Assembly (NCBI RefSeq): GCF_001038205.1
Contig: NZ_JWIZ01000002.1
Location: forward strand, 1-64,000
Direction: 5' to 3'
DNA: 64,000 nucleotides
Source: Muribacter muris
Lineage (GTDB): Bacteria > Pseudomonadota > Gammaproteobacteria > Enterobacterales > Pasteurellaceae
Each line of letters starts with the position of its first letter. Position 1 is the stretch's first letter. Positions 27,777 through 39,956 of this stretch are shown in pieces. Made by a program: the position numbers and the translations under genes. The notes beneath the pieces are model-generated. The model was not told where the DNA came from and searched no databases. It worked only from the letters and a program-made list of their open reading frames with translations.

Positions 27777-30700
27777 TTAGGCTTCGTCCAATTCCATATC
27801 AATCGCTAATGCACGAATCTCTTTCGTAATCACGTTGAAGGATTCCGGCATTCCCGGTTCCATATAATGCGTGCCGTCCACGATGTTTTTATACATTGTG
27901 GTACGTCCGCTCACATCATCAGATTTCACCGTGAGCATCTCTTGTAAGGTATAAGCCGCACCGTATGCTTCCAATGCCCACACCTCCATTTCACCGAAAC
28001 GCTGACCACCGAATTGTGCTTTACCGCCCAACGGCTGTTGCGTGACCAAACTGTACGAGCCGGTTGAACGGGCGTGCATTTTGTCATCAACCAAGTGGTT
28101 CAATTTGAGCATATACATATAGCCGACAGTAACTGGACGCTCAAATTTCTCGCCGGTACGTCCATCATATAAGGTGATCTGACCTGAAGTCGGCAAGCCG
28201 CCAAGCTCAAGTAAGCCTTTGATCTCACTTTCGTGCGCACCGTCAAACACCGGGGTCGCAAGCGGTAAGCCTTTGCGTAAATTTTGTGCTAAACGCATCA
28301 CCTCTTCATCGCTAAACGTGCTTAAATCCACGCTTTGCGCACCGTGCCCTAAATCGTAGGCTTTTTGGATATATTCACGCAACTTAGCAATAGATTTTTG
28401 CTGTTTGATCATTGCGTTAATTTGATCACCAATGCCTTTCGCCGCTAAACCTAAGTGGGTTTCGAGGATCTGACCGATGTTCATACGAGACGGAACGCCC
28501 AACGGGTTCAATACGATTTCTACCGGCTGACCGTTTTCATCGTACGGCATATCTTCTACAGGGTTAATTTTTGAGATAACCCCTTTGTTACCGTGGCGAC
28601 CCGCCATTTTATCACCCGGCTGGATTTGACGTTTCACCGCCAAATAGACTTTCACTACTTTCAATACGCCCGGTGCAAGATCGTCCCCTTGAATAATCTT
28701 GTTACGTTTGATCTCAAGTTTACGCTCAAACTCTTTGCGTAGCTCTTCGTGCTGCTCGGCAAGCTGCTCAAGCTGATTTTGCTTCGCTTCGTCTTCGAGG
28801 GTTTGCTCTAGCCATTTTTCACGTGCTAACTTATCCAGAGTCTCTTCTTTCACACCGCCGTCAAGCAATAGGCTGCGTACACGGGTAAATAAGCCGGCTT
28901 CTAAGATTTGCAACTCTTCAACAAGGTCTTTCTTCGCCTCTTTAAGCTGCATTTCTTCAATTTCTTTCGCCCGTTTATCTTTTTCGACACCATCACGGGT
29001 AAATACTTGTACGTCAATAACCGTACCCGATGTTCCGTTCGGCACACGTAGGGAAGAATCTTTTACGTCAGAGGCTTTTTCACCAAAGATTGCCCGTAAT
29101 AATTTCTCTTCCGGCGTTAATTGGGTTTCCCCTTTCGGGGTTACTTTACCGACAAGAATATCGCCGCCTTTCACTTCCGCACCGATGTAAACAATACCGG
29201 ATTCGTCCAACTTGCTCAGTGCCGATTCACCCACATTTGGAATATCGGCAGTGATCTCTTCCGCACCGAGTTTGGTATCACGAGCCACGCAGGATAACTC
29301 TTGAATGTGAATGGTGGTGAAACGATCTTCTTGTACGACACGCTCGGAAACCAACATTGAGTCTTCAAAGTTATAACCGTTCCAAGGCATAAAGGCGACA
29401 CGGATATTTTGACCGAGTGCCAATTCACCGAGATCCGTTGAAGGGCCGTCCGCTAAAATTTCGCCACGCTCCACCGGTTCGCCCAATTTCACACACGGAA
29501 TTTGGTTGATACAGGTATTTTGGTTTGAGCGGGTATATTTGATTAAGTTATAAATATCAATCCCCGCTTCACCTGCCACGGTTTCGTCTTCGTTCACTTT
29601 CACCACGATACGTGAGGCATCAACATACTGGATTGTCCCACCACGTTTTGCCACGACCGCCACGCCGGAGTCAAGCGCAACCGCTTTTTCAATCCCTGTA
29701 CCGACTAATGGTTTATCCGCTCGTAAGGTTGGTACTGCCTGACGTTGCATATTCGCCCCCATCAACGCACGGTTCGCATCGTCGTGCTCAAGGAACGGAA
29801 TTAACGCTGCCGCCACAGAAACGACCTGCTGGGTTGAAACGTCCATATAGTGAATTTCTTCCGGACGATATAAACCGGATTCACCGTGTTCACCACGACA
29901 GGTAACATAAGTGTCGGTAAAGCGGAAGTCGGCATCTAAGTTTGAGTTTGCCTGTGCGATCACGAAGTTGCCTTCTTCAATCGCAGAAAGATACTCGATC
30001 TCTTCGGTAACTTGTCCGTCAACGACTTTACGATACGGCGTTTCTAAGAAACCGTAATCGTTAGTACGGGCATAAACGGAAAGAGAGTTGATCAAACCGA
30101 TGTTCGGCCCTTCCGGCGTTTCAATCGGACAAACACGACCATAGTGGGTAGCGTGAACATCTCGCACTTCAAAGCCGGCACGCTCACGAGTTAAGCCGCC
30201 CGGGCCTAATGCCGAAATACGTCGCTTGTGAGTTACCTCTGAAAGCGGGTTGTTTTGGTCCATAAATTGCGAAAGTTGCGAAGAGCCGAAGAACTCTTTC
30301 ACCGCTGCCGAGATTGGTTTGGCATTGATTAAATCTTGCGGCGTTACGCCGTCTAAATCGCCTAATGACAGACGCTCACGCACCGCACGCTCAACACGCA
30401 CTAAACCGATACGGAATTGGTTTTCTGCCATCTCGCCCACTGAACGGATACGACGGTTACCTAAATGGTCAATATCGTCCACTTCGCCACGGCCGTTACG
30501 GATTTCGATCAGTTTCTTCATCACACCGATGATGTCATCGTTGCTTAGTACCCCTGACCCAACGCCTTCCGGAATTTCTAACGAACGATTGAACTTCATC
30601 CGACCGACCGCTGAAAGATCGTAACGGTCTGTGGAGAAGAACATATTGTCGAACAAGCCTTCCGCCGCTTCTTTTGTCGGTGGCTCGCCCGGACGCATCA

Positions 30701-31805
30701 TACGGTAAATTTCAACTAATGCGCTCAAACGGTCATAGGTCGGATCAATACGTAGGGTTTCGGAAATATAAGGACCGTGATCAAGATCATTAGTAAACAG
30801 CACCTCAATTTCGTTGTAACCCGCTTGTGCTAATTTGGCTAAGGTCTCTAACGAAATTTCCGTATTGGAAGGGCAGAGAATTTCCCCTGTGGATAAATCA
30901 ACGTAATCTTTCGCCGTAACACGACCGACAATATACTCGGTCGGCACTTCAATTTGGGTAATATTATCTTTTTCTAATGCACGGGTATGACGTCTAGTAA
31001 TACGGCGACCGTTCTCAACATACACTTTACCGTTCGCCTCAATATCAAAGGCAGCGGTTTCACCGACCAAACGCTCCGGCACTAAGGTCATCAATAATTT
31101 ATTGTCTTGAATATTAAAGACAATTTTGTCGAAGAACATATTAAGAATGTCTTCGGTTGTGTAACCTAATGCACGCAAAATAATGGTTGCCGGCAATTTA
31201 CGGCGGCGGTCGATACGGGCATACAGGTTATCTTTCGGATCAAATTCAAAATCCAACCAAGAACCACGATAAGGAATAATGCGTGCGTTATACAGCACTT
31301 TACCGGAAGCGTGGGTTTTACCTTTGTCGGAATCGAAGAAAACACCCGGACTACGATGTAATTGCGAAACGATAACCCGCTCCGTCCCATTGATCACAAA
31401 AGTACCGTTATCGGTCATCAACGGAATTTCGCCCATATAGACGTTTTGTTCTTTAATATCTTTCACCGTGCCGGCTGCCGCCTCACGATCAAAGGAAACT
31501 AAGCGCAATTTAACACGCAAAGGGGCAGCATAGGTCGTACCGCGAATTTGACATTCACGCACATCAAAAACCGGCTCGCCTAATTCATAAGAAACGTATT
31601 GTAATTCAGTCGCCCCGTTACTGCTGACAATCGGAAACACTGAACGGAATGCCGCTTCTAAACCTTGTTGTCCTTCAGGATCTCTTTGAATAAATTTATC
31701 GAAAGAATCAAGCTGAATGGTTAGTAGATAAGGTACGTTCAGAACTTGCGGACGTTTACCAAAGCTCTTACGGATACGCTTTTTCTCGGAATATGAATAT
31801 GCCAT
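27777..31805 (-). CDS. rpoB: RNA polymerase beta subunit
   Basis: Second large subunit of RNA polymerase, 1342 residues, the same length as E. coli RpoB and with identical numbering in the rifampicin region. Residues D516, H526 and S531 are wild type ([19 protein letters not shown]), so rifampicin sensitivity is expected. The start [17 protein letters not shown] is conserved. It is separated from rplL by 329 bases that contain an attenuator-like hairpin, and from rpoC by 152 bases. Confidence 0.99.
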   Translation of the reverse strand: MAYSYSEKKRIRKSFGKRPQVLNVPYLLTIQLDSFDKFIQRDPEGQQGLEAAFRSVFPIVSSNGATELQYVSYELGEPVFDVRECQIRGTTYAAPLRVKLRLVSFDREAAAGTVKDIKEQNVYMGEIPLMTDNGTFVINGTERVIVSQLHRSPGVFFDSDKGKTHASGKVLYNARIIPYRGSWLDFEFDPKDNLYARIDRRRKLPATIILRALGYTTEDILNMFFDKIVFNIQDNKLLMTLVPERLVGETAAFDIEANGKVYVENGRRITRRHTRALEKDNITQIEVPTEYIVGRVTAKDYVDLSTGEILCPSNTEISLETLAKLAQAGYNEIEVLFTNDLDHGPYISETLRIDPTYDRLSALVEIYRMMRPGEPPTKEAAEGLFDNMFFSTDRYDLSAVGRMKFNRSLEIPEGVGSGVLSNDDIIGVMKKLIEIRNGRGEVDDIDHLGNRRIRSVGEMAENQFRIGLVRVERAVRERLSLGDLDGVTPQDLINAKPISAAVKEFFGSSQLSQFMDQNNPLSEVTHKRRISALGPGGLTRERAGFEVRDVHATHYGRVCPIETPEGPNIGLINSLSVYARTNDYGFLETPYRKVVDGQVTEEIEYLSAIEEGNFVIAQANSNLDADFRFTDTYVTCRGEHGESGLYRPEEIHYMDVSTQQVVSVAAALIPFLEHDDANRALMGANMQRQAVPTLRADKPLVGTGIEKAVALDSGVAVVAKRGGTIQYVDASRIVVKVNEDETVAGEAGIDIYNLIKYTRSNQNTCINQIPCVKLGEPVERGEILADGPSTDLGELALGQNIRVAFMPWNGYNFEDSMLVSERVVQEDRFTTIHIQELSCVARDTKLGAEEITADIPNVGESALSKLDESGIVYIGAEVKGGDILVGKVTPKGETQLTPEEKLLRAIFGEKASDVKDSSLRVPNGTSGTVIDVQVFTRDGVEKDKRAKEIEEMQLKEAKKDLVEELQILEAGLFTRVRSLLLDGGVKEETLDKLAREKWLEQTLEDEAKQNQLEQLAEQHEELRKEFERKLEIKRNKIIQGDDLAPGVLKVVKVYLAVKRQIQPGDKMAGRHGNKGVISKINPVEDMPYDENGQPVEIVLNPLGVPSRMNIGQILETHLGLAAKGIGDQINAMIKQQKSIAKLREYIQKAYDLGHGAQSVDLSTFSDEEVMRLAQNLRKGLPLATPVFDGAHESEIKGLLELGGLPTSGQITLYDGRTGEKFERPVTVGYMYMLKLNHLVDDKMHARSTGSYSLVTQQPLGGKAQFGGQRFGEMEVWALEAYGAAYTLQEMLTVKSDDVSGRTTMYKNIVDGTHYMEPGMPESFNVITKEIRALAIDMELDEA

Positions 31806-32073
31806 TATAAGATAGCCTTCTGATTTTTATTTGGTTGAATTTTCACAATCCGCCTAAAGACTCGGCAGGAAGTGGCATTAAAAATAGGATACGAGATGTC
31901 GTCTTCCAATCAGGGAACAGGGGTCAAAAATCACTACCGCACTGGCGTTTGATTGGGTTAGGAAAGTGGTTTGCAAACTTTGCTCAACAACAAACCGCTT
32001 GTTAATTGATTTAAAATCAATAAGTTAGAATAAAATAAAACGACACAAATTTATTCTAAACTTTAAGCAGAAA

Positions 32074-32100
32074 ATGGCTGATGGGAAATCCACCAGCCAT
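32074..32100 (-). terminator. attenuator-like hairpin in the rplL-rpoB gap
   Basis: Stem ATGGCTG/CAGCCAT with partial inner pairing, followed on the minus strand by TTTTCTGC, sits 35 bases past rplL. In enterobacteria a partial terminator at this place sets the ratio of ribosomal protein to polymerase synthesis. The rest of the 329-base gap (31806-32134) shows one uptake signal near 31995 and no gene. Confidence 0.6.
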
Positions 32101-32134
32101 CAAGTCTTAGCTAGACTAACAGTTTAATCAAAAA

Positions 32135-32503
32135 TTATTTGATTTCAACTTTCGCACCAGCTTCTTCTAATTCTTTCTTAAGCGCTTCAGCTTCAGGTTT
32201 AGAGATACCTTCTTTTAATGCTGCCGGTGCAGACTCAACTAAGTCTTTCGCTTCTTTTAAGCCTAAGCCGGTTGCACCACGTACTGCTTTGATAACAGCG
32301 ACTTTGTTTGCGCCAGCTTCTGCAAGGATAACATCAAATTCAGTTTTCTCTTCTGCTGCTGCGCCGCCTGCTGCCGGAGCTGCTGCTACTGCTGCCGCTG
32401 CTGAAACACCGAATTTTTCTTCCATCGCAGTGATTAATTCAACGATTTCTGATACTGATTTAGAAGCAATCGCTTCAATGATTTGTTCGTTAGTTAATGA
32501 CAT
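32135..32503 (-). CDS. rplL: 50S ribosomal protein L7/L12
   Basis: Stalk protein that recruits elongation and release factors, 122 residues. The N-terminal dimerisation domain ([20 protein letters not shown]) is followed by an alanine-rich hinge ([19 protein letters not shown]) and the C-terminal domain ([20 protein letters not shown]). I start at MSLTNEQ (32503); three earlier in-frame codons are not found in homologues. It lies 54 bases after rplJ. The intense codon bias fits a highly expressed gene. Confidence 0.98.
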   Translation of the reverse strand: MSLTNEQIIEAIASKSVSEIVELITAMEEKFGVSAAAAVAAAPAAGGAAAEEKTEFDVILAEAGANKVAVIKAVRGATGLGLKEAKDLVESAPAALKEGISKPEAEALKKELEEAGAKVEIK

Positions 32504-32557
32504 AACAATCAATTCCTAAAGTAAATAAGTTAAACGAGTGAAGAATACGGCGGAAAA

Positions 32558-33049
32558 TTATGCCGCTTCTTGTAATTTGTCGCGTAATGCTGCAAGAGTG
32601 CGAACAAGTTTGCCTGCCGCAGCTTCTTTCATTGTGCCCATTAAACGTGCAATTGCTTCTTCGTAAGTTGGTAATGTTGCCAAGAATTCAACATCTTGGA
32701 TTTTACCTTCAAAGGCTGCACCTTTAAGTTCAAACTCTTTATTTGCTTTTGCAAATTCAGTGAATAAACGAGCCGCTGCGCCCGGATGTTCATTTGAAAA
32801 CGCAATCAGAGTCGGACCGGTAAACGTATCTGTCAAGCACTCAAAATCAGTGCCTTCAACCGCACGGCGTAATAAAGTATTACGCACAACACGCATTGTT
32901 ACACCCGCTTCACGGGCAGATTTACGTAACTCAGTCATTTTCTCTACTGTTACACCGCGAGAATCCGCAACCACAGCAGAAAGGGCACCTTTGGCAGCTT
33001 CGTTTACTTCAGCAACAATTGCTTGCTTGTCTTGAAGATTTAATGCCAT
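32558..33049 (-). CDS. rplJ: 50S ribosomal protein L10
   Basis: Base of the ribosomal stalk; binds 23S rRNA and L7/L12 dimers. The 163-residue protein starts [24 protein letters not shown] lies 10 bases before the ATG at 33049; ten earlier in-frame residues fall in the leader and are rejected. It is the first gene of rplJL-rpoBC. The L10-L12 complex is expected to repress its own operon by binding the leader RNA upstream. Confidence 0.97.
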   Translation of the reverse strand: MALNLQDKQAIVAEVNEAAKGALSAVVADSRGVTVEKMTELRKSAREAGVTMRVVRNTLLRRAVEGTDFECLTDTFTGPTLIAFSNEHPGAAARLFTEFAKANKEFELKGAAFEGKIQDVEFLATLPTYEEAIARLMGTMKEAAAGKLVRTLAALRDKLQEAA

Positions 33050-33129
33050 TGGTTTTAGCTCCTGATACACTCTGCACAAGGCAGAATTTACAAAAAAATC
33101 TCAAAAAAATCACCGCTTGTTAGGCATCT

Positions 33130-33260
33130 TTTTGAGGCTAAGGTGTACAGAAGCAGAAAAATCTGTCTGTTCACCATCTACGTAGGTTTTCAATTAAGAA
33201 ACTGTTCACACAGGTTCACCTACGGTCTTGGACGGGGCTTAAATGGTAAGCACCATCAAC
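33130..33260 (-). ncRNA. ribosomal protein L10 leader (autoregulatory mRNA element)
   Basis: The untranslated leader of rplJ contains CCGTAGGTGAACCTGTGTGA (around 33220-33201) and, further on, AAAACCTACGTAG, which can pair with CGTAGG, plus ATGGTGAACAG. This resembles the gammaproteobacterial L10 leader, where L10-L12 binds a kink-turn region. Boundaries are approximate; identification is by pattern and position. Confidence 0.65.
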
Positions 33261-33288
33261 ATTTGTGCATTGCACAAAAAGAGTGCGA

Positions 33289-33317
33289 ATTATACGTTGG
33301 TTTCGATGATATGTAAA
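33289..33317 (-). promoter_or_regulatory. strong rplJ promoter
   Basis: Minus strand: -35 TTTACA (33317-33312), 17-base spacer, -10 TATAAT (33294-33289), close to consensus and about 240 bases before rplJ. This makes rplJL-rpoBC independent of rplKA. The rest of the gap, 33318-33489, is AT-rich and shows no gene. Confidence 0.8.
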
Positions 33318-33489
33318 GCACATAGATAAAAAGTCCAACATAATTTAAAAATAAAATACCTAGGCTGCCCACACATACGGAAAACTAATTTTACTTCTAG
33401 CATTATTCCCTTAATTCATATACTTAGTTAATTTCCCTTCCTAATCTAGTTAAAGACTCATAAGAAATTGACGGCGGGAAAGGTTCATA

Positions 33490-34215
33490 TTATTGACGCT
33501 CTAATTCTGCAACTTGTTGATCCAATTCGTCAATTTTGGCTTGCATTACGGCGTGGCATTTTTCGATAAGATCTTTTAAATTATCACGGTTATAGCCTGT
33601 GGTGTCGATTGGATCAAGGGTTTCGCAAATCACCACGCCATTGTTCCAGCGGTTTAAATCCACTTTGTTATGTAACGTTGAGCAGACTACCGGCACAATC
33701 GGTACGCCGGCGGCAATCGCCGTATGAAATGCGCCGGTTTTGAACGGCAGCAAGCCTCGCCCTCGGCTGCGAGTGCCTTCCGGAAACATCCAAATGGAGA
33801 TCTGTTGTTGGCGGATAATTTCACCCACTTTATTCATTGTGCTGATGGCACTGCTGCGTTTTTCCCGATGAATCAGCACATTGCCCGTTGCCCAGTACAC
33901 CAACCCGAAAAACGGAATCCAAATTAGGCTGCGTTTGCCCACGCTCACCGTTCTTGGCGGTACCATTGCCGCAATGGTGAGCATATCGTAGTTATTTTGG
34001 TGATTGCCGATATAAATGGCAGGCTGATTAAAGGTCGGCTTAGGGCGGGTTATCACGGTTAAGCCGACCAATTTATGCAGTGAGCCGAACATTCTTGCCA
34101 CCACGCCGACACTACTCGGGTGTCGAAAACGTGCCAACGCATACAGCGTGCCGACCAAGCAAATGATTATGGCACACACCACTACGGCAATTACACGCAA
34201 AAGTTTTAACATCAT
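33490..34215 (-). CDS. plsC: 1-acyl-sn-glycerol-3-phosphate acyltransferase
   Basis: Inner-membrane enzyme that makes phosphatidic acid from lysophosphatidic acid. From the ATG at 34215 (AGGA 5 bases upstream) it is 241 residues, near the E. coli length of 245. It has an N-terminal membrane helix (about 7-28), the catalytic H(X)4D in NHQNNYD (H72, D77) and FPEGTRS (144-150). The C-terminus is a coiled coil (KIDELDQQVAELERQ). It follows hemB by 7 bases, so the two are probably co-transcribed. Confidence 0.93.
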   Translation of the reverse strand: MMLKLLRVIAVVVCAIIICLVGTLYALARFRHPSSVGVVARMFGSLHKLVGLTVITRPKPTFNQPAIYIGNHQNNYDMLTIAAMVPPRTVSVGKRSLIWIPFFGLVYWATGNVLIHREKRSSAISTMNKVGEIIRQQQISIWMFPEGTRSRGRGLLPFKTGAFHTAIAAGVPIVPVVCSTLHNKVDLNRWNNGVVICETLDPIDTTGYNRDNLKDLIEKCHAVMQAKIDELDQQVAELERQ

Positions 34216-34222
34216 TTCAATC

Positions 34223-35257
<1,035 letters not shown>

Positions 35258-35327
35258 TTATCAAACGGAATCAGAAAATGGCGGCAGTATAGCACAACCG
35301 CCAATGACTTACCCGTTGGTTAAAGTG

Positions 35328-36971
35328 TTAGAATGTGAAGCTCGCATTCGCATTGATACTGCGCTCTTGCTCAACGCCCTGACGTTGATATAACCGCCCT
35401 GTCGCCCATTCTAGTTGCAGTTGCCAGCGAGGGTGAACCGTTTTAATCCCTAACGCATAACCCAACGCCTGCTGGCTGTTCGCACCAATCGCGGTCGTTT
35501 TTTGCAACCCGACATCCAGCGCCACATAAGGCTCAATCTGCCATTGATGCCGTTGGTACAACCAACCGAACTGATTTTGTAGCACAATGCTGCGTTCTGC
35601 GGATTGTGAAATATCATTAAAGCCTCGCACGGCATAACGACCGAGTAAATCCGCCTGTTTAATCGCCGGCAAATAATTTTGGCTATATTGCCCGATCAAG
35701 CGGTGAGATTGACGAAAAATTTGCGATTTTAGCTGATAAAAACGGTTAAATTGCAACTCGGCACGCCAGCGGTTAAATTGTCCCTCCGGCTGATCACGTC
35801 CCTGATTTGGCGTAGCATTCCACCACTTTAGCCCTCGTTCATAGTTGAGATCGGTAATCAGCGAGCCGTTTGGAAATAACTGTAAATGATTAAGACCGAC
35901 TTGAACGGTCGTCAGTGCCGGACTTTGAAAGCCGATAATACTGTCTTGAAAATAGCTTTTACTTTTAATCCGCTCTAACTGCCCATAGATACTGGAAATC
36001 GAATTGGCATCACGCCGAAAAGTGTAATCGGTGCGTAATGCCGCCTGCCAAGTATGACCCTTCTGCTGAACGGTATTATGTTGCAACGGAACCGTTGATT
36101 TAAACGCCGAGAATGAACCAAAGGTACTAAACGTCCAGTAACCGTAAGGAATCGTATGGAACAACGAGATCGAGCGATTAAAATTATGGCGGTAAGATTT
36201 CAGCGTATGAGCGGCATTAAGATAGAGCGTATCGGATAATCCGAGCGGGCTGTCGATATTTACTCCGCCCTTTGCCTGCCAACGCCCCGTGCGTTTTGAC
36301 GCATAATTATCCAGCCCGATAAAGCCGGTGATACGGGATTTTTCTTCATTGACAAAAGCAAGCTCAATCTCGCCGTTTTTTGCCGGCAGCACATCAACAG
36401 TTACCTTACTCCCCAGCATTTTATTTGCCTGATCCAAAGCTTGGTCGAGATCACGAATATTCAACGGCTTGCCTAATTGATTTGGTAAAAGTGTGGCAAA
36501 ATTCAACCGCTTGCTCTCGCCGGAAAAGCGGCTAATCCGCCCTTCCGTAACCCGCATTATGAGCTTGCCCGACTGATCGTCCTCAAACTGAAACGGATTA
36601 TACACATAGCCCAACGCTAAATAGGCAGCGGTAATGTCCTGACTGAGACGATTTAATCGCACTTCGTTTAAACACTCACCCGCTTTTGGCGCAAGCGGTG
36701 CCGGATCAATCAAATGAAAGCCAACAAAATGGATTTCACTATAAGGCAAGCAGACTTGCGATAAATCTTGGGCAGTTTGGGCAACATCAGCCTGTTGGTA
36801 CTGATGTTGAGCAACCCAACGCTGTTGCTGGGTTTGCTGGCGTTGCTCGTTTTGTGCTTTCGTTTGCTGTTGGAAGCGGTTAAATTCATTTTGTACCGGC
36901 GTTGGCGCAGGTTGCTGATTTGCCACTGCCAACAACGGCAGGCAAGCGAATAAGGTGGGGAGGTGTTTCAT
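35328..36971 (-). CDS. two-partner secretion transporter (TpsB, ShlB/FhaC/HecB family)
   Basis: Outer-membrane Omp85-superfamily pore that exports a TpsA haemolysin or adhesin. At 547 residues it has a signal peptide (1-17, ending LLAVA), a glutamine-rich linker helix (about 30-66), a POTRA region (about 75-150; IHFVGFHLIDP) and a C-terminal barrel with the lid-loop motif VRGF (about 448-451), ending in Phe. No TpsA gene is adjacent: the neighbours are hemB and lptM. Its substrate must be encoded elsewhere or be lost. The subfamily cannot be told from sequence alone. Confidence 0.88.
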   Translation of the reverse strand: MKHLPTLFACLPLLAVANQQPAPTPVQNEFNRFQQQTKAQNEQRQQTQQQRWVAQHQYQQADVAQTAQDLSQVCLPYSEIHFVGFHLIDPAPLAPKAGECLNEVRLNRLSQDITAAYLALGYVYNPFQFEDDQSGKLIMRVTEGRISRFSGESKRLNFATLLPNQLGKPLNIRDLDQALDQANKMLGSKVTVDVLPAKNGEIELAFVNEEKSRITGFIGLDNYASKRTGRWQAKGGVNIDSPLGLSDTLYLNAAHTLKSYRHNFNRSISLFHTIPYGYWTFSTFGSFSAFKSTVPLQHNTVQQKGHTWQAALRTDYTFRRDANSISSIYGQLERIKSKSYFQDSIIGFQSPALTTVQVGLNHLQLFPNGSLITDLNYERGLKWWNATPNQGRDQPEGQFNRWRAELQFNRFYQLKSQIFRQSHRLIGQYSQNYLPAIKQADLLGRYAVRGFNDISQSAERSIVLQNQFGWLYQRHQWQIEPYVALDVGLQKTTAIGANSQQALGYALGIKTVHPRWQLQLEWATGRLYQRQGVEQERSINANASFTF

Positions 36972-37062
36972 AACGGTATCCTAGCATCAATTCATTGTCG
37001 CATCATACCGCATAATCGGCAGAGTACGAAGATTAAACGACAAAATCCTACGGGCTTTTTCT

Positions 37063-37091
37063 TTGCTTGCACCGCACTTCTTCGGTACAAT
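37063..37091 (+). promoter_or_regulatory. candidate promoter of lptM-lysA
   Basis: TTGCTT (37063-37068), 17 bases, TACAAT (37086-37091), about 36 bases before the lptM start. Confidence 0.55.
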
Positions 37092-37126
37092 CTCACCGTA
37101 TTTTACCGATCAAATAAGGAAACAAA

Positions 37127-37240
37127 ATGAAAAAATACGGTTTAATTTTTGCCATTCTTTGCCTCGGTTTGACCGCTTGCGGGGTTAAAGGGCCGCTCTA
37201 TTATCCGGAAAACGCCCCGCAGCAGACCGACTCTAAATAG
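37127..37240 (+). CDS. lptM: small lipoprotein LptM (YifL-type)
   Basis: A 37-residue lipoprotein with ATAAGGAAAC before the ATG. The signal peptide MKKYGLIFAILCLGLTAC ends in the lipobox LTAC (Cys18), and the mature part GVKGPLYYPEN has the GxKGPLYxP motif of the LptM/YifL family. In E. coli LptM binds the LptDE translocon and helps its oxidative maturation. It directly precedes lysA, as in other Pasteurellaceae, and shares its promoter. Confidence 0.9.
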   Translation: MKKYGLIFAILCLGLTACGVKGPLYYPENAPQQTDSK

Positions 37241-37309
37241 CAAGCGGTCAGTTTCTCGCAAAAATTTGCGATCTCATAACGAAAACGTGCAACACAACAG
37301 GATGTCAAA

Positions 37310-38566
37310 ATGGATCATTTCAACTATCACAATCAGCAACTGTTCGCCGAAGAGGTTGCCGTGAGCGAGATTATCGCCCAGTACGGCACACCGGCGTATA
37401 TTTATTCCCGTGCCACCCTAGAACGCCATTGGCACGCGTTTAACAACGCATTGGGCGATCACCCTCATCTGATTTGCTTTGCGGTGAAATCCAACGCCAA
37501 TATTGCGTTACTGAATGTGATGGCAAAACTGGGGTCGGGCTTTGATATTGTCTCCCAAGGCGAGCTGGAACGGGTGCTAGCCGCCGGCGGCGATCCGGCA
37601 AAAATTGTCTTTTCCGGCGTGGCAAAATCCCACCAAGAAATTGCCCGTGCGTTAGAGGTCGGCATTCGCTGCTTTAACGTAGAATCGGTTGCCGAGCTGC
37701 AACGGATTAACCAAGTTGCCGGCGAACTGGGCAAAACTGCCCCGATTTCCCTGCGGGTGAACCCCGATGTTGATGCCCATACTCACCCCTACATTTCGAC
37801 CGGCTTGAAAGAGAACAAATTTGGCATCAGCGTCAATGAAGCCCGTGAGGTGTACCGACTCGCCAAAACGCTGCCGCATATCGCCATTCACGGAATGGAT
37901 TGCCATATCGGTTCGCAACTCACTGAATTACAACCGTTTTTAGATGCAACCGACCGCCTGATTATCTTAATGGAGCAGCTCAAACAAGACGGCATTCACC
38001 TAACCCACCTCGATTTAGGCGGTGGTTTGGGCGTGCCTTATCACGATGAAACACCGCCGCACCCGACGGAATACGCTGCCGCATTACTGGCGAAATTAAA
38101 AGATTACCCCGATCTCGAAATTATCTTAGAGCCGGGACGTGCCATTACCGCCAATGCAGGCATTTTGGTCACGAAAGTGGAATACCTAAAGCATAACGAA
38201 GATCGCCGTTTTGCGATTGTTGATACCGGAATGAACGATATGATCCGACCGGCACTGTACGATGCCTATATGCAACTTGTTGAAGTCGATCGCCGCCTTG
38301 AACGCCCGTCCGCCGTCTATGATGTGGTCGGCCCTATCTGCGAAACCGCCGATTTCTTAGGCAAACAGCGTACACTGGCGATTGCCGAAGGGGATCTCAT
38401 CGCCCTGCGTTCCGCCGGTGCGTACGGGGCAACGATGTCCTCTACCTACAATTCCCGCCCGCAAGCGGTGGAAATAATGGTGGACGGCAGCCAAGCTCAC
38501 CTCATCAAAGCCCGTGCCGACTTTGCGGATTTGTGGCGGCTAGAAGCGTTACTGCCAAATAATTAA
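37310..38566 (+). CDS. lysA: diaminopimelate decarboxylase
   Basis: Last step of lysine synthesis; PLP-dependent decarboxylation of meso-diaminopimelate. A fold-III enzyme of 418 residues with the PLP lysine K60 ([10 protein letters not shown]), the phosphate-binding [11 protein letters not shown], the LEPGRAI segment and the active-site [10 protein letters not shown] of the partner subunit. It lies 69 bases after lptM with a single uptake signal between. ATG is preceded by ACAGGATGTCAAA. Confidence 0.97.
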   Translation: MDHFNYHNQQLFAEEVAVSEIIAQYGTPAYIYSRATLERHWHAFNNALGDHPHLICFAVKSNANIALLNVMAKLGSGFDIVSQGELERVLAAGGDPAKIVFSGVAKSHQEIARALEVGIRCFNVESVAELQRINQVAGELGKTAPISLRVNPDVDAHTHPYISTGLKENKFGISVNEAREVYRLAKTLPHIAIHGMDCHIGSQLTELQPFLDATDRLIILMEQLKQDGIHLTHLDLGGGLGVPYHDETPPHPTEYAAALLAKLKDYPDLEIILEPGRAITANAGILVTKVEYLKHNEDRRFAIVDTGMNDMIRPALYDAYMQLVEVDRRLERPSAVYDVVGPICETADFLGKQRTLAIAEGDLIALRSAGAYGATMSSTYNSRPQAVEIMVDGSQAHLIKARADFADLWRLEALLPNN

Positions 38567-38571
38567 CTTAT

Positions 38572-38629
38572 CAAGCGGTCGGTTACGCCCCATTTTTTGC
38601 AATTTTTCTCCGTTATCCGACCGCTTGCC
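38572..38629. repeat. inverted pair of uptake signals between lysA and miaA
   Basis: TCAAGCGGTCGG (38571-38582) opposes CCGACCGCTTGCC (38617-38629), with TTTTTTGCAATTTTT between. It may act as the lysA terminator and abuts the miaA start. Confidence 0.75.
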
Positions 38630-38633
38630 AACA

Positions 38634-39620
38634 ATGAAAAAACGAATGCAAAAACCTCTCGCAATTTTTTTAATGGGCCCGACCGCCTCCGGCAAAACGG
38701 ATTTAGCCATTCGGCTACGTCAAACCTTGCCGGTTGAAATTATCAGCGTTGATTCCGCGTTAATTTATCGCGGAATGGACATCGGCACCGCAAAACCGAG
38801 CCAAGCGGAGCTGACCCTCGCCCCCCACCGCTTGATTGATATACGCGATCCGGCAGAAAGCTACTCGGTCGCCAATTTCCGTGAAGATGCTCTGCGGGAA
38901 ATGGCAGATATTCAAGCCGCAGGAAAAATCCCCCTGTTAGTCGGCGGTACAATGCTCTATTACAAAGGCTTGCAGGAAGGGCTTTCACCGTTGCCGAGTG
39001 CCGATCCTGTACTACGCACGGAAATTGAAGCGAAAGCAGCACAGCACGGCTGGGCGGCATTACATCAAGAGCTAGCCGTTATCGATCCCGTGGCGGCACA
39101 ACGGATTAACCCGAACGATAGCCAACGGATCAACCGTGCGCTAGAAGTGTTTTACCTTTCTGGCAAAACAATGACGGCGTTAACCGCTCAACAAGGGGAA
39201 GCGCTCCCTTACAATATCGTACAATTTGCGATTGCCCCTCACGAACGGGCGGCTTTACACCAACGGATTGAACAACGTTTCGAGAAAATGATCGCTCTCG
39301 GCTTTGAACAAGAAGTGCGGGCATTATTCGAGCGAGGCGATTTACACGCCGATTTACCTTCTATCCGTTGTGTCGGCTATCGGCAAATGTGGACATATCT
39401 CAAGGGCGAAATTAGCTTTGATGAAGCGATTTACAAAGGCATTTGCGCAACCCGCCAACTTGCCAAGCGCCAAATCACTTGGCTAAGAGGTTGGACGAGT
39501 GGGCTAGAGTGGCTTGATAGCTTGGATCCGGACGGGTCGTTTGCAAAAATGATCGAAAAAATTGAGCAAAAGCAAAATGACTGTGGTAATATCAGCAACG
39601 CCTTTGGCAACATAAATTAG
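38634..39620 (+). CDS. miaA: tRNA dimethylallyltransferase
   Basis: Adds a dimethylallyl group to A37 of tRNAs that read UNN codons. The 328-residue protein has the P-loop GPTASGKT, the [16 protein letters not shown] segment, the substrate region [17 protein letters not shown] and the conserved [13 protein letters not shown] near the C-terminus. Starts at 38634 and 38646 are both possible; the first is listed. The miaA-hfq-hflX order is the enterobacterial one, without mutL upstream. Confidence 0.95.
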   Translation: MKKRMQKPLAIFLMGPTASGKTDLAIRLRQTLPVEIISVDSALIYRGMDIGTAKPSQAELTLAPHRLIDIRDPAESYSVANFREDALREMADIQAAGKIPLLVGGTMLYYKGLQEGLSPLPSADPVLRTEIEAKAAQHGWAALHQELAVIDPVAAQRINPNDSQRINRALEVFYLSGKTMTALTAQQGEALPYNIVQFAIAPHERAALHQRIEQRFEKMIALGFEQEVRALFERGDLHADLPSIRCVGYRQMWTYLKGEISFDEAIYKGICATRQLAKRQITWLRGWTSGLEWLDSLDPDGSFAKMIEKIEQKQNDCGNISNAFGNIN

Positions 39621-39652
39621 AAGACTATTATAATATAAGAGGGAACAAAGCA

Positions 39653-39934
39653 ATGGCAAAAGGTCAATCTTTGCAAGATCCATATTTAAACGCATTACGC
39701 CGTGAGCGTATTCCTGTTTCAATTTATCTCGTGAATGGCATCAAATTACAAGGACAAATTGAGTCATTCGATCAATTCGTGATTCTACTGAAAAATACGG
39801 TCAGCCAAATGGTGTATAAGCACGCAATCTCGACCGTTGTGCCGGCTCGTGCTATTTCGCACAACAATAATGCAAACCACGCTCAACACAGTGCACCACA
39901 AGCCCCTGTTGAAGCAGCCGAAAAAGCGGAATAA
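39653..39934 (+). CDS. hfq: RNA chaperone Hfq
   Basis: Hexameric Sm-like protein that pairs small RNAs with mRNAs. The 93 residues include the conserved [20 protein letters not shown] start, Sm1 ([19 protein letters not shown]) and Sm2 (YKHAIST), with a short tail rich in Ala, Asn and His. GAGGG lies 10 bases before the ATG. It is 32 bases after miaA and 22 bases before hflX. Confidence 0.98.
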   Translation: MAKGQSLQDPYLNALRRERIPVSIYLVNGIKLQGQIESFDQFVILLKNTVSQMVYKHAISTVVPARAISHNNNANHAQHSAPQAPVEAAEKAE

Positions 39935-39956
39935 TCCTATCAGCTTATCTGCACCG

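Noticed and set aside
32139-32519. 126-codon open frame opposite rplL
   Set aside because: A mirror of the alanine-rich rplL codons; no start signal and no family.
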